A DNA stretch of 64,000 bases from Pelargonium cotyledonis (Eukaryota; Streptophyta; Magnoliopsida; Geraniales; Geraniaceae). The notes under the pieces were generated by a model. It did no database searches. It was not told the DNA's origin and saw only the letters and a program-made list of their open reading frames with translations. Location: contig JAYMTA010000024.1 in the NCBI GenBank assembly GCA_036897625.1, positions 1 to 64,000 on the forward strand. The letters are read 5' to 3'. This document shows, one piece after another, positions 58,451 to 64,000 of the stretch (position 1 is the first letter of the stretch; every line of letters begins with the position of its first letter). Made by a program: the position numbers and the translations under genes.

Positions 58451-61400
58451 CTCGTTTGTGAGTTCCTAGCTTTATTCTATTATATTATTTTATTTAAGCG
58501 GCACAATCAAAGTGCGTAAGACTCAAGCAAGCACTTCAAACTGAAAGGTTATTAAAGACTTCCTTCACTTCAATTCTGAGAGGCCTGGTCTGGTTTTCGA
58601 GTGTCCTATAATGAAGGGCGTATGTAACTAACTAGCTTCCTTTTAAAAAGGCAAAGGACAGGTGAAAACTCGTTTAGGGAGTGAAAGCTGACTTTATCTA
58701 ACAACAGACCTGAAGGATACATGTTTTTCCTTTTTGGGATTGTTGATTCTAGTTAACAGGGGTTTCCTAGTCTAGAATACGGGGTTTTGCATGCCCATAA
58801 TGAGGGGGAGTGCTTTTCATGGTTAATGAATTGAAAGTCATCTTAGTTATAAGGTTCTAGGAAGGATTCCTGTGTCTTATCCTATTCCGAACTCCAAAAG
58901 AAGGGTACGTAGGTAGGTAAAGTGCTGTATTCCTTATAAGTTCTTTCCTTAAATAAAGTAGTAGAGGAAGGCCTTTCCTTTTCAGTTATAAGTAGTTTAG
59001 CTTGTAAGCACAAGATATTATGTATAGAAATCCGCTTTTCCTCAGCTCGGTAATCCTTATGACTCGCGGGCGTATCCCATTAAGGTAAGAAACTTTCGTT
59101 TCGGAAAAGTCTTTCATGGATATGAGGGCTTTCCTCTTATAATTTGAGTAATTAATTATATAATTGCAGGATATTAGATCTTATTGCCCTTGGTAAGAAA
59201 ATTATTGCCGGGAGTAGGATCTAAAATAGAGTTGCCAGAGACTCTTTAGCTCCGAATGAATGGCGCCTTTCTATCTCGGACCGGGAATAGAATATAGGAA
59301 AGAAAGACTTTAATAAAGTTTAGTTTCATTCCAACTAGACCTAGAGATGATATTAGTTGAGGTTTAAATATAAGTTTAGTGCATTTCAAACAAACCTTAG
59401 TAGCGGCCGCGGAGTAAGGAAAGTTTTATAGCTCTATCGGATTAGCACAAATTGAAAATTTTATAGGAATAAGAAATCCTGTAAATGTATAAAGGGAGCT
59501 ATTATTCGTTCAATAGAAATTACCATAAGGGTTCTTCTATCGTCATGATGAAATAAGCAATATTTTAATTAAGTGATTTCCTGAAATTGATGTAAGGTGA
59601 GTTTGCATGGCTATAAGTTAAATATGAGACCTGTTGAACCTGTGACTGCTTGGTTAAGCGTTAGGTGCTCTACTAATTAGAAATAAAGTTAAAGTGAAGA
59701 TATTCTCTTATTCTATCTTACAAATTAAAAGCAAGGTTGTAATTTATTTAATTCGTTAGTGCTTTTCGTATTTTTAAGTGAATATTGAAGTGGATCTAAG
59801 AAGCATACTTTTAAGGATAAATCTATTAGAGGTATCCATGGTTGATCCTTGAAAAAAGAATACTAAATATTATAAAAATCAAAAGATAAGTAAGTATATA
59901 GAAAAACTCTGTATAATTTAACTTAGGGCTACTTTTATAAAGTATTATTTTACAGAGTCAGAATGTTTCAAACAAAAAAGTAAGCAGCAAGGCGCTATTC
60001 TCTAACGTAAAAGAAACTCTCTTATACTACAAGGTCTATACCAGTAAGAGTTTGAACCGTACTCAAGGAAATCCAAAAAACTATAAGTATCTTGGGAGCT
60101 GGTTTTCTAAGAAATTGAAGTAGGGCCTCTCCTTATAAGGAATTAGTAAGTATCCCTAAACAGTGAAATAAAGAAAAACTAAGAGATTCTCTCATGTAAA
60201 TCCTTGCTTTATTCACAAAGAGTAAAGGCTGCCTTTATATAGGAGCTCCCCGGGATTTCCTAAGCAAGGACTTCTTCTTTATGGGGTCTGTGATTACATT
60301 ACTTTTGAATCCTAGAAGTAAACTACCATTTTTTTTTATTTTAGTAGTTAAAGAAGAGAATAAATCGTACATAAGAGACAGTCTTAAGATAATAAGCCGT
60401 GGAAAGACCCTAGAATGTGTGGGATTACTCTAAACCTTTTTTGCAAGACTTTCAATACAATACACTAATATGTAGCTTTCTTGCCTAAGCTAGTTATGCT
60501 AGAGTGGAGGAATTCCAGAGAAGGTTTTTAGGATATTAAGGAGTATACTTGACTTTTTACATGTCCTACAATAAAACCATCTACTTATGAACTTTATATG
60601 TACTAAATCCAAACGAGGAAATACTAAGACTTTGAAAAGTCTAGAAGATAGAAGGCTCATTGATGAAGTAGTAATTTCGCAGGGCAGGGCCCTTGGACTT
60701 TTATTTGTTTATTATCAGGGAGAGGTAATGGAGGCAAAAGTTCTTATAATATTTTACCAAGACCCTTATACAATACAAACTATTATGTATCAAGAAACCC
60801 ACTGGGGATATACCTTTGAAACCTTGGAATCAGTCCCCAAATAGAACTTTATAGCCCTTTTTCTTTCAAGAGCCCCCCTTTAATAGGAATAATCGGCTTA
60901 TATTGATATCCTTGTTTTTTAGTTTTTAACTACAATTATGTAATTCTGTTAGGAAGCACAAACCTTTCTGAGGTGCTTAGTTTAGCAGATTCTTAGCCCT
61001 CCTTTGGAAAGCTAAGGACTCTTAAAGTAAAATATCTTATTCCGGAATTTGAAATGAAAGTAACTTTTTCCCTTTTTGGCTATATTGGGTATAAGAGTTT
61101 AAGGGTTGCTCTTGTGTTCCTTTTTGTTTTAGTATCCAGAATCGAAATAAGGAATTCTAAAACTATGTAAGGGCTCAAAGACCTTTAAAGAAGTCCATAA
61201 TTAAAATAGGGAAATCCCACGTTTTCTGGGTTAAATTGTACCCGAACTGCCTAAGAGGTACCTTAATTTGGGATAAAAGACATTTTGGATATACAAGGGG
61301 TTATTCTAATTTTCTATTCCTTTAATTCTTAGCGTTTAGAAACTCTATTTTTTGGGATGTTAGGTAAAGGGCACAAAGGAGAAGCTCTATTATTAATTGT
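58451..61400. other. Non-coding stretch with one tRNA relic
   Basis: Returns to A+T-rich texture. A NotI-like GCGGCCGC occurs at 59404-59411, unusual at this composition but not otherwise meaningful. An 85-codon open frame (60587-60844) has a fairly protein-like amino-acid mix but no recognisable motif or start signal. A lone T-arm-like GGTTCAAAC lies on the minus strand near 60050. Confidence 0.45.
59627..59690 (-). pseudogene. Decayed tRNA-Lys (trnK-type), anticodon CUU
   Basis: The minus strand reads TTAGTAGAGCACCTAACGC then TTAACCAAGCAGTCACAGGTTC. Mitochondrial trnK has TTGGTAGAGCATTGGGCTTTTAACCTAATGGTCGCAGGTTC, and the spacing is the same to within a base or two. The loop aligns as CGCTTAA with anticodon CTT, as in the relic at 16770. 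The anticodon stem no longer pairs, and the D-arm has lost its 5' half (CTAATTAG in place of GCTCAGTTGG). Bases after the T-loop (CAGGTC) do not restore a T-stem. It is a pseudogene. Confidence 0.58.
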
Positions 61401-62240
61401 AATTAGTACTCCTGGATCTTAACAGCTTTCATTTTAACTTGATAGATAGGAATGAAGAGGGCTTTGCCTGTTTTCATTTTCGGTAGAGGGGTGTGCTTAA
61501 GCTAAGCTGGGAGTAAAGAAGCTAGTTAAGAATATGAAGTTGGTGGGTCCTATAGTGTAAGGTGGTTACTCTAATAGTACTAAATGTCTTGCTCTCCTTC
61601 ACTCCGTTTCAGTTTGGTAAATGGATTGACTCCTAACTCTCGTAAGGTTTTTTCTCCTCCTTAGCGATAAGAGCATAGGGCAATGAGGAATTATCCTTAC
61701 CAAGTAATAGAAACTATAAAATAAGGGAGCTCGGATAAGGAGTATTAGATTTCTTCCTTGTTTTGTATTGGGAATGTGTAAAGCGAGCCTAAGGAAGTTG
61801 AGCTAAGATTCTTGTCTTTGTATTCCGGTGTTGCTCTTTGACTTGGGATTGCCCTCTGTTGCTTGTATGTAAGACGGCTCTAACTTCAGGACTCTGATCG
61901 ATACTCTGTCTTTGTTCTAATTCCTTAGCTTGTATTCTTGAAAGTAAGCTTGTCAGCTAGGACACAGTTGTTGACATTGTAGGGACTGCAGCTAAGGAGA
62001 ATTGCTTGACAGAGATTCGATACAAGGGATTTCTCTAGCTATTTGAGAGAGCTATTTACCTTGGGAATGCCTATAAGTACTAACACCAACTACAAACCTT
62101 ATCCAGTGGAATTTTCTAACTATAACTAATTTAAGAATCAAGTAAACTTGCCTTGAGGATGTAACTCTATAAATTAATTGTTGCTCTTAGAATTTATCGA
62201 CTTGCAATACATCTTATTAATTCCGCATCTCGATAGAATT

Positions 62241-62267
62241 AAGTGGATGTCACTTGGTTTACGTTTC
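62241..62267. repeat. 27 bp direct repeat, copy 1
   Basis: AAGTGGATGTCACTTGG followed by TTTACGTTTC matches 62808-62834 at 26 of 27 positions (T for A at base 8). The spacing between copies is 567 bases. Confidence 0.9.
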
Positions 62268-62807
62268 TAACTGAAAGTCAGTTTCTTATTCCTAAAGCAA
62301 AGGAAGAAGTGGAGCTAAGACTCCTGAGGTTGTAAAACCATCTAATTGAAACAGTAGTTTGTCGGCTCTTGTACTTGTAAGCCTGTGTAGCTTCTAGTGC
62401 TGCTAAAGGATTTAGGTTAAAGCTGTCCATCTGACTGTTGAAAGCACTGGCTCTTTACTAAGACTAATAAGGAACATGAATCTAAGACTCTCTGCAATAT
62501 AATGTCCTATCTTATGAACCTACCCTAAACCCTCTTCTTTGGATTTGGAAGGAGTTTTGAAAGCAGTGATTATGAGGGACTTGATAGCAAGCTAAGAACT
62601 GAATAACTTAATACAGATTGTACTAATTAAATTCTTTAGAACCACTCTAATCCCCTAAACCTTCTCTTTTGCTTTGCCAATAGCCAGTGAAAGACAGTGA
62701 ATCTGTTGTCGCTGTCGATGTTGCTAGTGCAGCTGAAGGAGTTTAATAAAAGGATTCTATTTGTTTGTAAATTAGTCTAAATGAAAGCCTCGAAAAGTCT
62801 AGTCTCC

Positions 62808-62834
62808 AAGTGGAAGTCACTTGGTTTACGTTTC
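62808..62834. repeat. 27 bp direct repeat, copy 2
   Basis: AAGTGGAAGTCACTTGG followed by TTTACGTTTC. See copy 1 at 62241. Each copy also contains a small inverted repeat (AAGTGG/CACTT). Confidence 0.9.
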
Positions 62835-63051
62835 GAATTGGATATAAGGAACCCTCTCTTGAGGCAAGTTTACTTGGATGAGATAAGAGTCTTCCGATCC
62901 TAATGACATTGACAGTTGAGAACAGAATCTCTTTATTTGAAGCTAGGAACCTTGACCTTGTAAGCAGAACCGGTGTTGCTTTTCTAAAGATGGCCCAATT
63001 AGTTCAAAATTCTTTCAGATTCTAAACACATTATATTCTCCACACCACAGC

Positions 63052-63086
63052 TTCCTTGTTCCGACATGCAAAGGTTTCAAGTCCAT
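63052..63086 (+). pseudogene. Fragment of tRNA-Gln (trnQ-type), 3' half
   Basis: TTCCGACATGCAAAGGTTTC plus AAGTCC matches the end of the anticodon stem, the variable region and the T-arm of mitochondrial trnQ (CCGGCATGCAAAGGTTCGAATCC), with one extra T in the T-loop region. Nothing recognisable as the D-arm or acceptor lies upstream, so only the 3' half survives. It is the fifth trnQ-type sequence in the window. Confidence 0.55.
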
Positions 63087-64000
63087 GAGGTTATGCCTAT
63101 TAATAAGAGTTTCCTTTAACAGCAATCCTTCATTCGCTAGGAGAAGTACTTTACTTGATGATAGAAACATAAGAATAGAGGGCAGAATTGTATTTTTTTG
63201 AGAGTGGATTCCCTTAGTATTTCCTTGAACTTGAATCTGTATTCCTTACCAACTTGAGAACCCTAAAACCCACCTTCCCCACCTTCTCTCTGCGGTCGAA
63301 GGTCGGTCAATCTAGGCCAAGCTGTAGCTCTTTCAACTCCTAGGACTCTACTCTCAAAACAACTAGAACAAGAAATTCTATGAGTCCTTTATTTGCCTTC
63401 TAAGATAGGACATTATTTTACAGAGACTGTTAGATTCAGCTTGCTATAGACCTTCCCTCGACCGGCCAGACAGAGCTAGCAAAGGACTGGGATAGCTTGC
63501 TTTCAAGGAGGAATTAGAGTTAGGTTTGGTTCTATTAGATTGGTTTACTGAGTCCAAAACCGAAAGTGGTTAAGTTCGAGCTGGCAAAAGAAAGAATGTA
63601 TTTGACTTCCTTTACCGTCACAGTCAAGAGATTCTGTTTAGACTTCATTGGCCTACTTTCACAAGCTACTGTTTGCTGTCTCTATCATGCTCTATCAAGA
63701 AAGCTGCATTCAGTTATTAGACTCCTTTATCAGGAGTTGAGTTAGGATTATCTGCCAGCTATACAGTCGGATTACCTCATTGGAGATAAACTAGCCTAGC
63801 TTTTAGGGCAACAATCTGAGATTAGGAATACAGAAGAGAGGATTTCTAGGTTGGAATCTAAGACTAGTTAGGTTAGGTAAGTTGGTATACCCAGAAAAAA
63901 GTACCTCAATTGACCGGAACTTTCTATTTGAACTAACGAGACTAAGCTAAAGTCAGAGTTCTAAAAGTAAAGTAACTCATTCAACTTGAAAAAAGTTAAA

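Larger units (their letters stand above)
61401..64000. other. Repeat-bearing, higher G+C terminal stretch
   Basis: Texture changes again: more G+C (spot count about 40 per cent on one line), many CTTG/AAGTGA/GCTAGTGC words and almost no A-run/GG/CC motif. A 27 bp direct repeat (62241 and 62808) is surrounded by weaker matches (for example CTTGTAAGC at about 62378 and 62957, and GCTAGTGCAGCTGAAGGAGT against TCTAGTGCTGCTAAAGGATT). This suggests an old, diverged duplication of a unit of roughly 550-570 bases. No open frame above about 60 codons was reported and no gene was recognised. Confidence 0.5.

Noticed and set aside
60035-60100. Minus-strand GGTTCAAAC with upstream TTATAGTTT as a trnI-like relic
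   Set aside because: Only two short words match and none of the arms pair.
60587-60844. 85-codon plus-strand open frame with a balanced amino-acid mix
   Set aside because: It is more protein-like than most, but nothing identifies it and no neighbour or signal supports a gene.
1-64000. CRISPR arrays, insertion sequences, prokaryotic operons, retroelement coding regions
   Set aside because: No regularly spaced repeats, no transposase- or polymerase-like frames and no terminal repeat pairs were seen on either strand.

Overview
This window looks like a gene-empty stretch of land-plant (most likely seed-plant) mitochondrial DNA. It is A+T-rich, about one third G+C by spot counts on individual lines. 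TA steps are very frequent and CpG is not obviously depleted. No frame on either strand is open for more than about 100 codons. None of the short open frames resembles a mitochondrial or plastid protein, and I saw no rRNA segment and no group II intron domain V. The organellar assignment rests on about two dozen decayed tRNA-like sequences. Several match, from memory, native angiosperm mitochondrial tRNAs (trnQ-UUG, trnK-UUU, trnF-GAA). Others match tRNAs of plastid type (trnW-CCA, and probably trnD-GUC and a plastid-type trnF). That mix of native and plastid-derived tRNAs is characteristic of seed-plant mitochondria. The low G+C is unusual for that group, which is commonly in the low-to-mid forties, so the species cannot be named. 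A gene-less chromosome of an expanded multipartite mitochondrial genome, or mitochondrial DNA transferred to the nucleus, are both possible.

Layout. From 1 to about 24.9 kb the DNA is non-coding and carries about fifteen tRNA-like pseudogenes on both strands: trnQ-type at 1.9, 7.7, 10.2 and 11.1 kb; trnK-type at 6.3, 16.8 and perhaps 19.6 kb; trnF-type at about 8.0, 13.0 and 24.3 kb; trnW-type at 23.5 kb; trnD-type at 5.8 kb. From 24.9 to 48.5 kb I found no convincing tRNA-like sequence. That stretch holds small tandem duplications, perfect hairpins (the best at 40.6 kb) and many copies of a short palindrome-like motif. From 48.5 to 60 kb tRNA-like sequences return. The stretches 57.5-58.4 kb and 61.4-64 kb read differently: more G+C, fewer of the short motif, and diverged direct repeats.

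The most interesting signals are as follows. (1) tRNA-derived sequences are very dense in DNA with no genes. Two trnQ-type copies, at 7.7 and 10.2 kb, share changes away from the usual trnQ and also about 24 bases of 5' flank (44 of 48 bases identical across flank plus tRNA), so a unit larger than the tRNA was duplicated. (2) A short motif, an A-run then GGR-NN-YCC then a T-run, is dispersed at well above chance frequency. (3) There are many exact 9-13 bp tandem duplications, the kind of scar left by end-joining repair. (4) A decayed trnW keeps a perfect anticodon stem around a UUA anticodon.

All tRNA assignments were made by eye against remembered sequences. No covariance model, folding program or database search was run.
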